A stretch of DNA of 64,000 bases, taken from NCBI RefSeq assembly GCF_000745185.1, contig NZ_JQNJ01000001.1, positions 2,772,501 through 2,836,500 on the forward strand. The letters run 5' to 3'. A program made the translations under genes and the position numbers. Each line of letters opens with the position of its first letter. Position 1 is the stretch's first letter. The notes below the pieces were generated by a model that saw nothing but the letters and a program-made list of their open reading frames with translations, did no database searches and had not been told where the DNA came from. This stretch comes from Muricauda sp. MAR_2010_75. Its GTDB lineage: Bacteria > Bacteroidota > Bacteroidia > Flavobacteriales > Flavobacteriaceae. Positions 38,314 to 47,888 of this stretch are shown here, one piece after another.

Positions 38314-38568
38314 CCAATTGTAGGTATAGTTTGGAAAGATTTGGGACTTCAAAGATGCGGCATTATGGTTGGTAAAAAAATTAATAGTTGTCAAAGCAGG
38401 GGTTTTTGTATGGTAAATGAACCTCTTTTGATGTGACATCGATGAACGGTAATTCCTATCGATAAAAGGGCTGCAAAAACTTTTCAAAACACCTTTTTAG
38501 ATATTTACCCAACGCTGTAAGGCAGAGCCTAAACTATGGACTGCATACCATCACTGAAGACTATTTTG

Positions 38569-38576
38569 TATTTTTG
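38569..38576 (+). promoter_or_regulatory. -7 box (TATTTTTG) for mnmA
   Basis: A perfect TAnnTTTG box, 18 bases before the mnmA ATG. No TTG was found at the -33 position. Confidence 0.45.
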
Positions 38577-38594
38577 TGCCCATAATCAGGAACA

Positions 38595-39785
38595 ATGAAA
38601 AAGGTTGTTGTAGGACTTTCTGGAGGTGTGGATTCAAGCGTTACCGCCTATCTTTTAAAAGAGCAGGGGTACGAGGTGATTGGCCTTTTCATGAAGAATT
38701 GGGTGGATGATTCCGTAATTATTTCCGAAGAATGCCCCTGGGTAGAGGATAGCAATGACGCCCTGATTGTGGCCGAAAAGCTCGGAATTCCCTTCCAAAC
38801 TGTGGATTTGAGCGCTGAATACAAAGAGCGCATTGTGGACTATATGTTCAGTGAATATGAAAAAGGAAGAACGCCCAACCCCGATGTACTCTGCAATCGT
38901 GAGATAAAATTTGATGTGTTCCTAAAAATTGCCCTACAATTAGGTGCAGATTATGTGGCCACCGGTCATTATTGCCGAAAGGGAACCATCAAAAATGCAG
39001 ATGGTACCGAAACCTACCAACTTTTGGCCGGGGTGGACAAAAACAAGGACCAATCCTATTTTCTGTGTCAATTATCACAAGAGCAGCTTTCAAAAGCGCT
39101 GTTTCCTATTGGTGGGTTGACCAAGCCCGAGGTACGAAAGATTGCTGCCGAAAATGATTTGATCACAGCGGATAAAAAGGATTCCCAAGGACTTTGTTTT
39201 GTGGGCAAAGTTCACTTGCCTGAATTTTTGCAGCAAAAGTTGAGTCCCAAAAAAGGGGTCATTGTGGAAGTGCCAACGGATGCCTCACAATTTTCGGTTA
39301 CGGTTCCCGCTTTTCAGAATAAACGGGAAGAATTGGCTTTCAATGCGGAAAAACCGCTGTATTCAGAAGCTGATGGAAAAGTGGTGGGCGAACATCAAGG
39401 TGCTCATTATTTTACCATTGGTCAGCGTAAGGGACTCAATGTGGGGGGCACCAAGGAACCTTTGTTCGTTATTGATACCGATGTGGAGAAAAACATTATC
39501 TACACCGGACAGGGGAAATTGCATCCCGGATTGTACCGCCATACCCTTTTTGTGAATGAGGATGAGTTGCATTGGGTACGTCCTGATTTGGCCTTACAAG
39601 TAGATGGAACCCTTGAAGTTATGGCACGAATTAGATATAGACAACCCTTGCAGCCCGCAACGCTCTATAAAATAGAGAATGGACTTTATGTGGACTTCAA
39701 GGAAAAGCAATCCGCCATCACCGAAGGGCAGTTTGTGGCCTGGTACATAGAGGATGAACTGGTGGGGTCTGGGGTAATTTCGTAG
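38595..39785 (+). CDS. mnmA: tRNA 2-thiouridine(34) synthase MnmA
   Basis: The 396-residue enzyme thiolates wobble uridine in tRNA for Lys, Glu and Gln using ATP and sulfur from a relay. The PP-loop [13 protein letters not shown] is at 7-19; the two catalytic cysteines are C100 in [12 protein letters not shown] and C201 in [22 protein letters not shown] (about 151-160) binds the target. The length fits the family. A TATTTTTG -7 box precedes it by 18 bases. A short hypothetical gene follows 5 bases behind the stop. Confidence 0.95.
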   Translation: MKKVVVGLSGGVDSSVTAYLLKEQGYEVIGLFMKNWVDDSVIISEECPWVEDSNDALIVAEKLGIPFQTVDLSAEYKERIVDYMFSEYEKGRTPNPDVLCNREIKFDVFLKIALQLGADYVATGHYCRKGTIKNADGTETYQLLAGVDKNKDQSYFLCQLSQEQLSKALFPIGGLTKPEVRKIAAENDLITADKKDSQGLCFVGKVHLPEFLQQKLSPKKGVIVEVPTDASQFSVTVPAFQNKREELAFNAEKPLYSEADGKVVGEHQGAHYFTIGQRKGLNVGGTKEPLFVIDTDVEKNIIYTGQGKLHPGLYRHTLFVNEDELHWVRPDLALQVDGTLEVMARIRYRQPLQPATLYKIENGLYVDFKEKQSAITEGQFVAWYIEDELVGSGVIS

Positions 39786-39790
39786 TTGTT

Positions 39791-40172
39791 ATGAATTTCT
39801 GTCAGTTTTTTGGAATATATGGAGTTGAATCCCAAAAGCGATTTAAAAATAAAATCTATTCTTATTTTAACATTCGTTCAAATGGAAGAATACCTATTAA
39901 TGTTTTAAGGGATGTTTCAAATTTAATTGCTTACCAACTTTATAACGATTATAAAGGTTCTTGGGCAAAGTATCCAAAATCAAGGAAACGTTACTCTAAA
40001 CTTAAGATTGAGGATTTGGAACATCTATATTGGCAAAATGAAATATTAAGCCTTATAAAAAGAAAGTTTCCCGAAGAACTTTTTGAACTACAGTACCATT
40101 CTGCTGGATAAAAATAAAGATGAGGTAATTGAACTGATAAAGAAACAGGAAGAATTTGAAGCTATGTTTTAG
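39791..40172 (+). pseudogene. hypothetical protein, probably frameshifted near its 3' end
   Basis: The open frame (39791-40111) encodes 106 residues, not recognised: N-terminal FFGIYGVESQKRFKN and basic YPKSRKRYSKLK, no signal peptide. It stops at 40111, but the +1 frame continues across that point as STILLDKNKDEVIELIKKQ to a stop at 40172, a protein-like helix. The frame change would lie near 40096. The sequence is A+T-rich compared with mnmA and the nitronate monooxygenase gene around it, which suggests foreign or decaying DNA. The frameshift is less certain than that at 33253. Confidence 0.4.
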
Positions 40173-40250
40173 CCTTGTAAAATTTATTACTATTTTCTTT
40201 TTGTTACTTTTTCAAGTATATTAAACCATAAAGGAAACTGCCTAACTCAA

Positions 40251-41192
40251 GTGCACAACAGAATCACGCGACTTTTTGGAATAGAATACCCCATCATTCA
40301 AGCTGGAATGGTCTGGGCCAGTGGTTGGCGTTTGGCGTCGGCTGTTTCCAATGCGGGCGGATTGGGATTATTGGGTGCAGGTAGTATGTACCCTGAAGTC
40401 CTTGAAGAACACATTGAAAAATGTAAAAAAGCCACGGATAAACCTTTTGGGGTGAACGTTCCCATGCTATATCCAGATATTGACCGGTTGATGCAGATTA
40501 TTGTCGACCAAAAGGTCAAGATTGTGTTCACGTCGGCAGGAAACCCTAAAACCTGGACCCCTTTTCTTAAAGAAAAGGGCATCACCGTGGTTCATGTAGT
40601 GAGCAGTGTAAAGTTTGCGTTGAAAGCCCACGAAGCTGGAGTGGATGCCATTGTGGCTGAAGGTTTTGAAGCGGGTGGGCATAATGGAAGGGATGAGACC
40701 ACGACTATGGTGCTTATCCCATCAGTAAAAGAGAAAATCAATATTCCATTGATAGCGGCAGGGGGAATTGCCACGGGTAGGGCTATGTTGGCGGCCATGG
40801 TGCTTGGTGCCGATGGTGTTCAGGTGGGGAGCCGGTTTGTGGCCAGTCCAGAAGCATCCTCCCATGAGCTCTTTAAACAATGGGTGGTAAATGCAAAGGA
40901 AGGAGACACCCATCTCACCCTCAAGGAATTGGCACCGGTACGACTCCTCAAAAACAAATTCTATCAAGATGTGCAAGAGGCGTATGCCAAAGGCGCATCT
41001 GTTGAGGAGTTGAAAACCTTGTTGGGTAGGGCACGGGCCAAAAAAGGCATGTTTGAAGGCGATATGGAAGAAGGAGAACTCGAAATTGGACAGGTTTCGG
41101 GGTTGATCCATGATATTAAACCAGCTGCGGAGATTGTCCAAAATCTCGTGCAAGAGTTCAATTTGGCCAAAAAAGAGGTGCAGGGCCTTTAA
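40251..41192 (+). CDS. nitronate monooxygenase (FMN-dependent)
   Basis: The 313-residue FMN-dependent TIM-barrel protein resembles nitronate monooxygenase (2-nitropropane dioxygenase). The catalytic histidine H144 lies in AEGFEAGGHNGR, and AAGGIATGRAMLAA (about 172-185) and GVQVGSRF (about 195-202) form the FMN phosphate site. It would oxidise nitronates such as propionate-3-nitronate, or act as an enoyl-ACP-reductase-like homologue. The start is GTG at 40251. It shows no operon partner, being 46 bases from the next gene. Confidence 0.85.
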   Translation: MHNRITRLFGIEYPIIQAGMVWASGWRLASAVSNAGGLGLLGAGSMYPEVLEEHIEKCKKATDKPFGVNVPMLYPDIDRLMQIIVDQKVKIVFTSAGNPKTWTPFLKEKGITVVHVVSSVKFALKAHEAGVDAIVAEGFEAGGHNGRDETTTMVLIPSVKEKINIPLIAAGGIATGRAMLAAMVLGADGVQVGSRFVASPEASSHELFKQWVVNAKEGDTHLTLKELAPVRLLKNKFYQDVQEAYAKGASVEELKTLLGRARAKKGMFEGDMEEGELEIGQVSGLIHDIKPAAEIVQNLVQEFNLAKKEVQGL

Positions 41193-41238
41193 AAATAGGG
41201 GAATTACTCAATAAGTTTTCATACATTTAGCCTGCGCA

Positions 41239-41709
41239 ATGAGAACACTAATCCCCACACTACTCTTTTTTGTGCTCGCTCTGCATGGCTACGGTCAGGT
41301 AGAACGGGACAAAGCACTCCATTTTTTGGGCGGGAATCTCTTTGGTCTTGCTGGAGCAGGAATTGCCAAGCAAGCCTCGGAAGGTAATAGAGTCTGGACC
41401 TTTTTAGGTTCTGTGGCAGGGAGTGCAGTGGCTGGAGTTGCTAAAGAAGCTATCGACTCTGGCCAAGATGGAAACCAATGGGACAACGATGATCTGGCTG
41501 CCACTGTTCTTGGAGGTGTTACGGTTGGAGTTACTATTGATATCTTTTCCAAAAAAAAGGATAAAAAAAGACTTCGGGGCAACTATACCAAGAACGGCGA
41601 AAATGATTTTAATTTCCAATTGAAAGAGAGCACCGAGGCCTTGGTGTTGGAAACCGTACCCCTGTCGTTGCATTCATTGGGCCTTTCCTATGGCTTTCTT
41701 CAAGATTAA
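41239..41709 (+). CDS. YfiM-like exported hypothetical protein
   Basis: The 156-residue protein has a signal peptide ending GYGQ (about 20) followed by RDKALHFLGGNLFGL, which resembles the DKxxHFxGG motif of YfiM-type periplasmic lipoproteins. The middle is Gly/Ala-rich and weakly hydrophobic (about 48-105) and the C-terminus is polar. Function unknown. A near-consensus -7 box TACATTTA lies shortly before the start. It converges with the DUF58 gene, overlapping it by four bases. Confidence 0.65.
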   Translation: MRTLIPTLLFFVLALHGYGQVERDKALHFLGGNLFGLAGAGIAKQASEGNRVWTFLGSVAGSAVAGVAKEAIDSGQDGNQWDNDDLAATVLGGVTVGVTIDIFSKKKDKKRLRGNYTKNGENDFNFQLKESTEALVLETVPLSLHSLGLSYGFLQD

Positions 41710-43040
41710 ATAAGCCCTCTCGCCTTTATTTCCAAATATTTGTTGATGGTATTGATGGTCAAATCCTCAGGTTTGGTCAAGATGGTCTGTATACCATGTT
41801 TCCGTAACTCGTTTACAATGAGCCTTTTTTCATAAATGAACTTTTCCGCTATGGTTTGTTCAAAGATTTGGTGTACTGTATTGGCTTTTTGATTCGCAAA
41901 TTCATTGAGCTCGGTATTTTCAAAAAATATGACCACCAACAAATGCTGCTTGGCCATGGCCACCAAATAGGGGAGCTGCCGATGGAGCGCATCCAAGGTT
42001 TCAAAATTGGTGTACAGCAACAACAAACTCCGTTGGTTGAGGTTCCGTTTTACATCAATATAAAGCCTGCTGAAATCACTTTCAATAAAATTGGTGTCCA
42101 GATTGTAAAGGGTCTCCAGAATAAGATTCATTTGGGCGCTTCTCCGCTCGGCCACCACCCGATTTTCAATTTTATTGCTAAAGGAGAACATTCCCGCCTT
42201 ATCCTGTTTTTTGAGGGCGATGTTGCTGATGACCAAAGTGGCATTGATAGCATAATCCAATAGACTCAACCCATTGAAGGGCATTTTCATAACCCGGCCC
42301 TTGTCTATTACGGAATAGATTGGTTGGGATTTTTCATCCTGGTACTGGTTCACCATAAGTTGCCCTCGTTTGGCCGTGGCCTTCCAGTTGATGTTTCGGA
42401 TGTCGTCCCCCAAAACATAATCCTTGATTTGTTCAAACTCCATGGTATGGCCAATCCTCCGGATTTTTTTGAGACCATACTCGTGAAGTCGATTGGTGAA
42501 AGCAATCAGGTCGTATTTCTGCAATTGTAGGAAGGATGGGTAAACAGGTACTTCCTGCGCTTGATCGAACAAATATTTTTTGGCCAAAAGGCCAATGGGT
42601 GAAACCGCAAAAATATTTAAACTACCAAAAGAATATACTCCCCGTTCGGTTGGGCGTAATTGATAATTATAAACTTTGTTTCCGCCACTGGAAATCTTGC
42701 TGGTCAGGCCAAAATCCCGTTTTTGAAATTGAAATGGAATCTCATCAATTAGTTTCACTATGACGGGAAAAAGGTAGGTGTTGGCCACTTTCAATTGAAT
42801 GGGATTGTCATCACCATTGGAAAGTTTGTCCGGCAATACACGTTTGCCTTCAATTTTTCCCTTGGAAGCAAACAATAGGAGTGCATCAACAGTAAAGAAA
42901 AGAACAAAAACAAAGAACAGCACTTTAATAGCTCCATATAGGACCGGTACCATAAACGAGACAACAAAGCCCAAAATTAGGACTGTCAAGGCTATGAAAA
43001 ACCGTTTTTGCAGATATATGGGTCTAAAAAGTCGCTTCAC
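41706..43040 (-). CDS. DUF58 domain protein (MoxR partner)
   Basis: The 444-residue membrane protein has two hydrophobic helices near the N-terminus (about 12-50), then a soluble beta region and the DUF58 core (about 190-250: RRIGHTMEFEQIKDYVLGDD and INWKATAKRGQLMVNQYQDE). The C-terminal part resembles a degenerate vWA domain, with a DKGR motif. DUF58 proteins are paired with MoxR AAA+ ATPases, as here three bases upstream, and are thought to help assemble or activate a target complex at the membrane. It is the last gene of the six-gene operon. Confidence 0.88.
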   Translation of the reverse strand: MKRLFRPIYLQKRFFIALTVLILGFVVSFMVPVLYGAIKVLFFVFVLFFTVDALLLFASKGKIEGKRVLPDKLSNGDDNPIQLKVANTYLFPVIVKLIDEIPFQFQKRDFGLTSKISSGGNKVYNYQLRPTERGVYSFGSLNIFAVSPIGLLAKKYLFDQAQEVPVYPSFLQLQKYDLIAFTNRLHEYGLKKIRRIGHTMEFEQIKDYVLGDDIRNINWKATAKRGQLMVNQYQDEKSQPIYSVIDKGRVMKMPFNGLSLLDYAINATLVISNIALKKQDKAGMFSFSNKIENRVVAERRSAQMNLILETLYNLDTNFIESDFSRLYIDVKRNLNQRSLLLLYTNFETLDALHRQLPYLVAMAKQHLLVVIFFENTELNEFANQKANTVHQIFEQTIAEKFIYEKRLIVNELRKHGIQTILTKPEDLTINTINKYLEIKARGLI

Positions 43041-43043
43041 GGA

Positions 43044-44042
43044 TTATCTGGGAATTTCTATACTGTCTACAATTTGATTGACCACTTGTTGCGAGGTCAA
43101 TCCTTCCATTTCACGTTCCGGGGTCAGCATAATCCTATGTCCCAAAACCGGGCCCGCCACTTTTTTGATATCGTCTGGGGTAATAAAATCCCGACCTCTT
43201 ATGGCGGCCAAAGCCTTTGATGCATCCATGATGGCAATGGATGCCCTTGGTGACGCCCCTAAATACAGATTGGCATTGGTTCGGGTGTTGTCCACAATGG
43301 AGGCGATGTATTTGAGCAGGTTTTTTTCAACAATGATTTCCTTGATGATCTTTTGATAGTCTGCTATCTGTTGGCCGGAAAGCAAGCTGTTGATCAATTC
43401 TTCTTCAATTTTGGTCTTCTGCTCGTGTTTGCTTTCCAAAATCCGTATTTCCTCTTCCAAGGAGGGGTAATTCACATTGATTTTGAACAGAAAACGATCC
43501 AATTGGGCTTCGGGCAGGCGGTAGGTGCCTTCTTGCTCAATGGGGTTTTGGGTGGCAAACACCAAAAAGGGTGGTTGCATGGCATACTCCGTCCCATCCA
43601 TGGTAATTTGCCGCTCCGCCATGGCCTCAAATAGGGCGGCCTGTGTTTTTGCCGGCGCCCGGTTGATCTCATCAATTAAAATGATATTGGAGAACAGGGG
43701 GCCTTTTTTAAACTCAAACTCAGAGGTTTTGACATTAAAGACCGATGTTCCCAAAATATCACTGGGCATTAAATCTGGGGTGAACTGGATTCGACTAAAA
43801 TCCACGTTCATGGTTTTGGCCAATAATTTGGCGGTCACCGTCTTGGCCACTCCAGGAACCCCTTCAATGAGCGAATGCCCGTTGGCCAATATGGATACGA
43901 TGAGCAATTCGATCATATCTTGCTGACCAATGATTACTTTTCCCAATTCTGATTTAATTTGCGAAACGGCCTCCTGCAGTTGGGTCAGTTCAATCCGGCT
44001 GTTGAATTGCAAAGCGTCTTCCTGTTGTTCGTTTTCTTCCAT
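43044..44042 (-). CDS. MoxR family AAA+ ATPase
   Basis: The 332-residue AAA+ ATPase has Walker A GVPGVAKT (61-68), Walker B LIDEINRAP (122-130), sensor 1 near FATQNP (about 158) and a C-terminal lid with ASPRASIAIMDASKA. MoxR proteins form rings that remodel vWA-containing proteins, inserting cofactors or activating complexes. It lies between DUF4350 and DUF58 genes, with 3-base gaps on both sides, so it is surely part of the same transcript. Its target is not known. Confidence 0.93.
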   Translation of the reverse strand: MEENEQQEDALQFNSRIELTQLQEAVSQIKSELGKVIIGQQDMIELLIVSILANGHSLIEGVPGVAKTVTAKLLAKTMNVDFSRIQFTPDLMPSDILGTSVFNVKTSEFEFKKGPLFSNIILIDEINRAPAKTQAALFEAMAERQITMDGTEYAMQPPFLVFATQNPIEQEGTYRLPEAQLDRFLFKINVNYPSLEEEIRILESKHEQKTKIEEELINSLLSGQQIADYQKIIKEIIVEKNLLKYIASIVDNTRTNANLYLGASPRASIAIMDASKALAAIRGRDFITPDDIKKVAGPVLGHRIMLTPEREMEGLTSQQVVNQIVDSIEIPR

Positions 44043-44045
44043 ATG

Positions 44046-45263
44046 TTACTGCTTAAATGCGTTTATTCTTTTATTGAATTCTATACTGTCCTGTTCCGTA
44101 TGGGTACTTTTGTTCTTTAGGGAAAGGATATATTCAATCAAATTTTTGATTTCTCCCACGTCTTTACCTGCCCTGGAAGCCAAAACTTGAATGGTTTTTT
44201 CATCGAGTTGGGAGGTGTCAATATGGTACCGATTCCGTAAATAGGCCAAAAAGTAGTTCAATTTTTTATGGATTAAGTCTGTGTGGTCTTTGTTTTGATG
44301 GTACAAAGACCCAACGGCTTGGGCAAACTCCACGGAAGAGTTTTTTAAGGGTTCTATCACTGGTATGATACGTTGTTCCCGCTTCCCTCGGAACAGGACA
44401 AACAACAAAATGCCCAAAACACCCAGATAATAGGCCCATTTTAAGGCGTCCTGCGTCAAAACAAAGCGCATGGGTGAATTTATGATAATACGCCCTGCTT
44501 TTTTATAATTGTCCCAATACAGGAGCCCATGGTCCTGTAGGTACGAAAAGGTGTGCGCCACGTAGTCCTGATTTCCTTTGAGCATATAAAAATTGGAATA
44601 GGCCTGTGGGGTACTACTGATGATAAAATGTCCTTTTCCAAATTGGGTCTTGATGAAATTGGGTTTGGTAACGGTTACTTCAGGCTGCTCTTCCAAAAAG
44701 TTTTCCTTGGTATAGGTGATATGACCCAAAATGGTGGTGTTCGTTGAGTCGACACTGGTAAAATGGGAGTTGAACACTCCACGAGAGAGTTTAAATTCCT
44801 CGCCATTGAATCTATTATGGGTCAAATTAAGGATGGCGGTGCCTTCTTTTAGGTTGTAGTCCGAAGCCAGGGTAATATTTAAGGTGTCCAACAAAGGCCA
44901 TCCGAAATTTGTTGCCGAAATAAAAACGGTGTTTCCCTGATCCACATAATTCAAAAGTTGGTTGGTCTCCTGTTCGTCCAGCTCAATATATTCGTTGATA
45001 AAAATATAGTTGGAGGCAACAGTACTATCCCGATCCGCCATAAGGTCATACACACTTTTTTCAACGGTTTCAATGGAATTGTTAGGGAATATTGTGGGCA
45101 ATTCGTTATAAAGCACATAGCAACCAAAGGGAATTTTATCCGTTGCCGTGTAAGAGGGTCTCCAATTAATGGGTTTGGGGCGGGCTATTTCGGTGATGAT
45201 TATCACCACCACAACCAAGGCAAAAAGCGCAATGACTATTTTAGATCTCCGGTCCATGGTCAT
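44046..45263 (-). CDS. DUF4350 domain membrane protein
   Basis: The 405-residue protein has a TM helix at about 9-26, a large extracytoplasmic domain (about 40-265) with the GATase-like DUF4350 fold (LLNYVDQGNTVFISATNFG), a second TM helix (about 275-295) and a cytoplasmic C-terminal helix bundle (HKKLNYFLAYLRNRYHI). DUF4350 proteins are seen next to MoxR/DUF58 pairs in several phyla. It overlaps the DUF4129 gene by four bases. Role unknown, but it may gate or sense a partner in the MoxR complex. Confidence 0.82.
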   Translation of the reverse strand: MTMDRRSKIVIALFALVVVVIIITEIARPKPINWRPSYTATDKIPFGCYVLYNELPTIFPNNSIETVEKSVYDLMADRDSTVASNYIFINEYIELDEQETNQLLNYVDQGNTVFISATNFGWPLLDTLNITLASDYNLKEGTAILNLTHNRFNGEEFKLSRGVFNSHFTSVDSTNTTILGHITYTKENFLEEQPEVTVTKPNFIKTQFGKGHFIISSTPQAYSNFYMLKGNQDYVAHTFSYLQDHGLLYWDNYKKAGRIIINSPMRFVLTQDALKWAYYLGVLGILLFVLFRGKREQRIIPVIEPLKNSSVEFAQAVGSLYHQNKDHTDLIHKKLNYFLAYLRNRYHIDTSQLDEKTIQVLASRAGKDVGEIKNLIEYILSLKNKSTHTEQDSIEFNKRINAFKQ

Positions 45264-45979
45264 TGCCGTATTAAATTGTTCAAACTGGTGAAGCGTAAAC
45301 TGGTTTTGGCATACCCGTTTTCATCAATGGGTTGCTCACCGTACCATATGTTCTCGTAGAGATAGGATGCCTTTTTGAATTCAGTTTGGAGGCTCCCCTC
45401 TTTTATTTCACGTTCATAGTCCACATTGGTTTTTTCGAAATGCCAATCGATGATATTATTTTGGGAAAGCAGTTTCAGGATTTTGAGAAACTGATAACGT
45501 ACCGCAAGTCGGTAATCTTTGTTCTTTACGGCATCGTTCATCAAGGCATCCAAATCTATGGATTCAATATGCTGTTCTGCTAAATCAATATCTACAATAG
45601 ACTTCGCTTTTTTGGAAAAAATAGCGTTGAACTTTTCATTGATGAACACCCGCACCAACAAGTAAATGACAAGGGTACCCATGAGAACATAGATGGTATA
45701 TTCCAGAATGAGCAATGTTTGGGGGGAAATGTCCAAACCAAAAGTCTCTCCGAGGCTGTTCAAAATCCATCGGATGAAACGTGCCAATAGATTGGCAGAT
45801 TCCCCGGTTTTTACATCATAATTGAATTCCTCACCCGTGTATTTTTGGCTTAGGTCCCCATCGATTTGGCGTTCGGTCAAAGTGGAACCTTCATCAATAG
45901 GTATTGAAATGGTATCGTTTTGGGCAGTGGATAATGAAGCCCAAAACAAAAGAAATATGACTGAAATACGTTGGATCAC
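45260..45979 (-). CDS. DUF4129 domain membrane protein
   Basis: The 239-residue protein has a signal peptide (ending LSTAQ, about 19), a short extracytoplasmic segment, one TM helix (about 88-110) and a DUF4129 domain (about 140-225: YRLAVRYQFLKILKLLSQN and ENIWYGEQPIDENGY). DUF4129 usually forms the C-terminus of bacterial transglutaminase-like proteins, but here it is free-standing. Its ends overlap both neighbours by four bases, which indicates tight translational coupling. Confidence 0.82.
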   Translation of the reverse strand: MIQRISVIFLLFWASLSTAQNDTISIPIDEGSTLTERQIDGDLSQKYTGEEFNYDVKTGESANLLARFIRWILNSLGETFGLDISPQTLLILEYTIYVLMGTLVIYLLVRVFINEKFNAIFSKKAKSIVDIDLAEQHIESIDLDALMNDAVKNKDYRLAVRYQFLKILKLLSQNNIIDWHFEKTNVDYEREIKEGSLQTEFKKASYLYENIWYGEQPIDENGYAKTSLRFTSLNNLIRQ

Positions 45980-46905
45980 TGCTCGGATTGTCCTATTTGT
46001 TCAATTTTACTACGTGTGTTGAGGTTATAGGTTTTCTCATGCAATGTATAGAAAAGGATTCCATTGATGAACTGCGAAAGGCATTGGGCGTACAGGGATA
46101 AAATGATCAATAAACAAAATCCCACAGTATAGATAATATTAGGTGTAATTGAAGCACCGATGTCAACATTGTTTGCTACAACATGAAATGTGAAAACTGA
46201 TAAGATTATAATGGGGATTAGCATGCATAAAAAAAGCAATAGAAAGTTTAAGAAAGAAAGAATGAAGTTAGCCCCAATTGACTTCCAAAAATTTTTACTG
46301 ACCAAGTTCCAGCCTTCTCCAAGAGCTTCGGTTACTCCTTTATTTTCATCAATCATGCATACGTAAGAAACACCTATCCATGCTGTCATGAATATTTGAA
46401 TTAAATTACCCAAAAGAGGAATGAAAGAAACAATTACTAGAAATATAACTAGGACTAAGTAAATTGGAATTAAGAGTAGAATGAAAACAACTGTATTTCC
46501 AAATTTACTCTTAGTATGGTTCCAAATCTCAGTTTTATCAAGCTTTAATCCCTTGTGTTCTACATATTTTATGATATATGATGTACTGAGACTGAAATTT
46601 AATCCCGTGGCCATTAAAAAAATGACAACGAAAAGAATGCCTCCTGCTATTAAAAGGGTTAAATAAGTGTCTTCGCTATTTTCAACTAGGCCGATTCCAT
46701 AGGAATTAGAACTCTCAGATATTAAACCTATAAAACCCGAAACCAACAAATAACTGGTAATCAAAAGTCCAATCAAGAAAACCCCATTATAACTGAGAAA
46801 AACGTTGGTAAATTTTTTGATATTCTGCTTTAAAAAATCAAAGTAAACGGTGAGAATATCGCCAAAATCGCGATTGATCCTAAGTTCTAGGTACTTGTCC
46901 TTCAT
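45976..46905 (-). CDS. polytopic membrane protein of the MoxR cluster
   Basis: The 309-residue protein has about six hydrophobic segments, with a cytoplasmic N-terminus (RINRDFGDILTVYFDFLKQN). No signature motif is recognised; similar proteins of unknown role occupy this position in Bacteroidota. It overlaps the SpoIIM-like gene upstream by 26 bases and the DUF4129 gene by four. The coding strand is A+T-rich compared with flanking genes, which is usual for such membrane proteins. Confidence 0.72.
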   Translation of the reverse strand: MKDKYLELRINRDFGDILTVYFDFLKQNIKKFTNVFLSYNGVFLIGLLITSYLLVSGFIGLISESSNSYGIGLVENSEDTYLTLLIAGGILFVVIFLMATGLNFSLSTSYIIKYVEHKGLKLDKTEIWNHTKSKFGNTVVFILLLIPIYLVLVIFLVIVSFIPLLGNLIQIFMTAWIGVSYVCMIDENKGVTEALGEGWNLVSKNFWKSIGANFILSFLNFLLLFLCMLIPIIILSVFTFHVVANNVDIGASITPNIIYTVGFCLLIILSLYAQCLSQFINGILFYTLHEKTYNLNTRSKIEQIGQSEQ

Positions 46906-47854
46906 AAGACCGGTTTAGTAAGATTGGATATATGATATAATAGTAAATTATAAGGCAAAGCGACCCACCAATGATTAAAAAGGCCAGCCAATCCGGCATG
47001 GTGGCATAGCGGGTAATGAATCCTTCGATAAACCCGGCAATAATGAAAAAGGGAATGGTGCTCACTACTACTTTGAGCCCATCCTTTGCACCTTTCATAA
47101 AGGAAACCCTTCTTGAAAATGTTTTGGGAAATAAGATACTGTTGCCCATAATAAGTCCGGCACATCCGGCAATAATGATCACCGAAATTTCGATGGTACC
47201 ATGCAGCCAAATTTGTCGGTTGGCCTCAAAAAACACCCCTTTGGTATAAAAAAAGGTGATGAACGCGCCCAACATCACTCCATTGCTGAACAGGATATAG
47301 GCTGTTCCAATACTGGTAATTACCCCAAAGGCAAAGGCCAGAAACCCCACTCGAATATTATTTATGGTGATCCCCAAAAATGTTCCCACCTCACTGCCAC
47401 TTTTGTAAATGGCCGTGGGTTCACCCATGGCAATATTGTTCAAGGTTTCATTTACATAGGCATCACCTAGTATTAGACGCACAAAAGATGAGTCGTTAAG
47501 GGCGGAGATACATCCAATAGCGGAGGCCACCATAAAAATCAGGAAAGCCACCAACAGTGTCTTGTGGTATTGCTTGAAAAAAAGCGGAAACTCCCGTGCC
47601 CAAAACTCAACGATCCGGTTTCCGGATTCTTTTTTGTTCCTATATATTTTTTGATGCGCCTGTGAGGCTAGAGAATTCAGATACAATAAAGTCTTGCTTT
47701 CTGCGTAATACGTCTGTGCATAGGCCAAATCGTTTGTGAGCTGGATGTAGCCATCCACAAGGGCATCGGGGTCGGTATGGGAACCCAATGCGATTGCTTT
47801 TTCAAATGCAATCCATTTTTCCTTATTTTGTTTCACAAAGGCAGCCTCGCGCAT
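46880..47854 (-). CDS. stage II sporulation protein M (SpoIIM/DUF95)-like membrane protein
   Basis: The 324-residue protein has a soluble N-terminal helix region (about 1-95, REAAFVKQNKEKWIAFEKA) and about five TM helices thereafter, with the SpoIIM-type motifs NNIRVGFLAFAFG (about 169-181) and LHGTIEISVIIIAGCAG (about 217-233). In sporulating firmicutes SpoIIM works with SpoIID and SpoIIP in septal wall remodelling; this organism should not sporulate, so the fold is used for something else. First gene of the six-gene operon, 34 bases from the divergent RDD gene. Confidence 0.85.
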   Translation of the reverse strand: MREAAFVKQNKEKWIAFEKAIALGSHTDPDALVDGYIQLTNDLAYAQTYYAESKTLLYLNSLASQAHQKIYRNKKESGNRIVEFWAREFPLFFKQYHKTLLVAFLIFMVASAIGCISALNDSSFVRLILGDAYVNETLNNIAMGEPTAIYKSGSEVGTFLGITINNIRVGFLAFAFGVITSIGTAYILFSNGVMLGAFITFFYTKGVFFEANRQIWLHGTIEISVIIIAGCAGLIMGNSILFPKTFSRRVSFMKGAKDGLKVVVSTIPFFIIAGFIEGFITRYATMPDWLAFLIIGGSLCLIIYYYIIYPILLNRSYEGQVPRT

Positions 47855-47888
47855 ACGTAGAAATTCGTACAGTTAAAATTACGGTTAT
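47855..47888. promoter_or_regulatory. short divergent intergenic region of the MoxR/RDD cluster
   Basis: Only 34 bases separate the SpoIIM-like and RDD start codons. A minus-strand TAATTTTA (near-consensus -7 box) and the near-palindrome ACGTAGAAATTCGTAC lie there. Both operons must share this control region, or their promoters must lie inside the neighbouring coding sequence. Confidence 0.35.

Larger units (their letters stand above)
38253..38594. other. intergenic region between yidC and mnmA
   Basis: The 342 bases hold the yidC terminator (38282-38313) and, near the right end, the mnmA -7 box TATTTTTG (38569-38576). Nothing else is supported; a minus-strand 74-residue frame across the terminator has no coding character. 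Confidence 0.6.

Noticed and set aside
38263..38487. 74-residue minus ORF between yidC and mnmA
   Set aside because: It crosses the yidC terminator and has no coding character.
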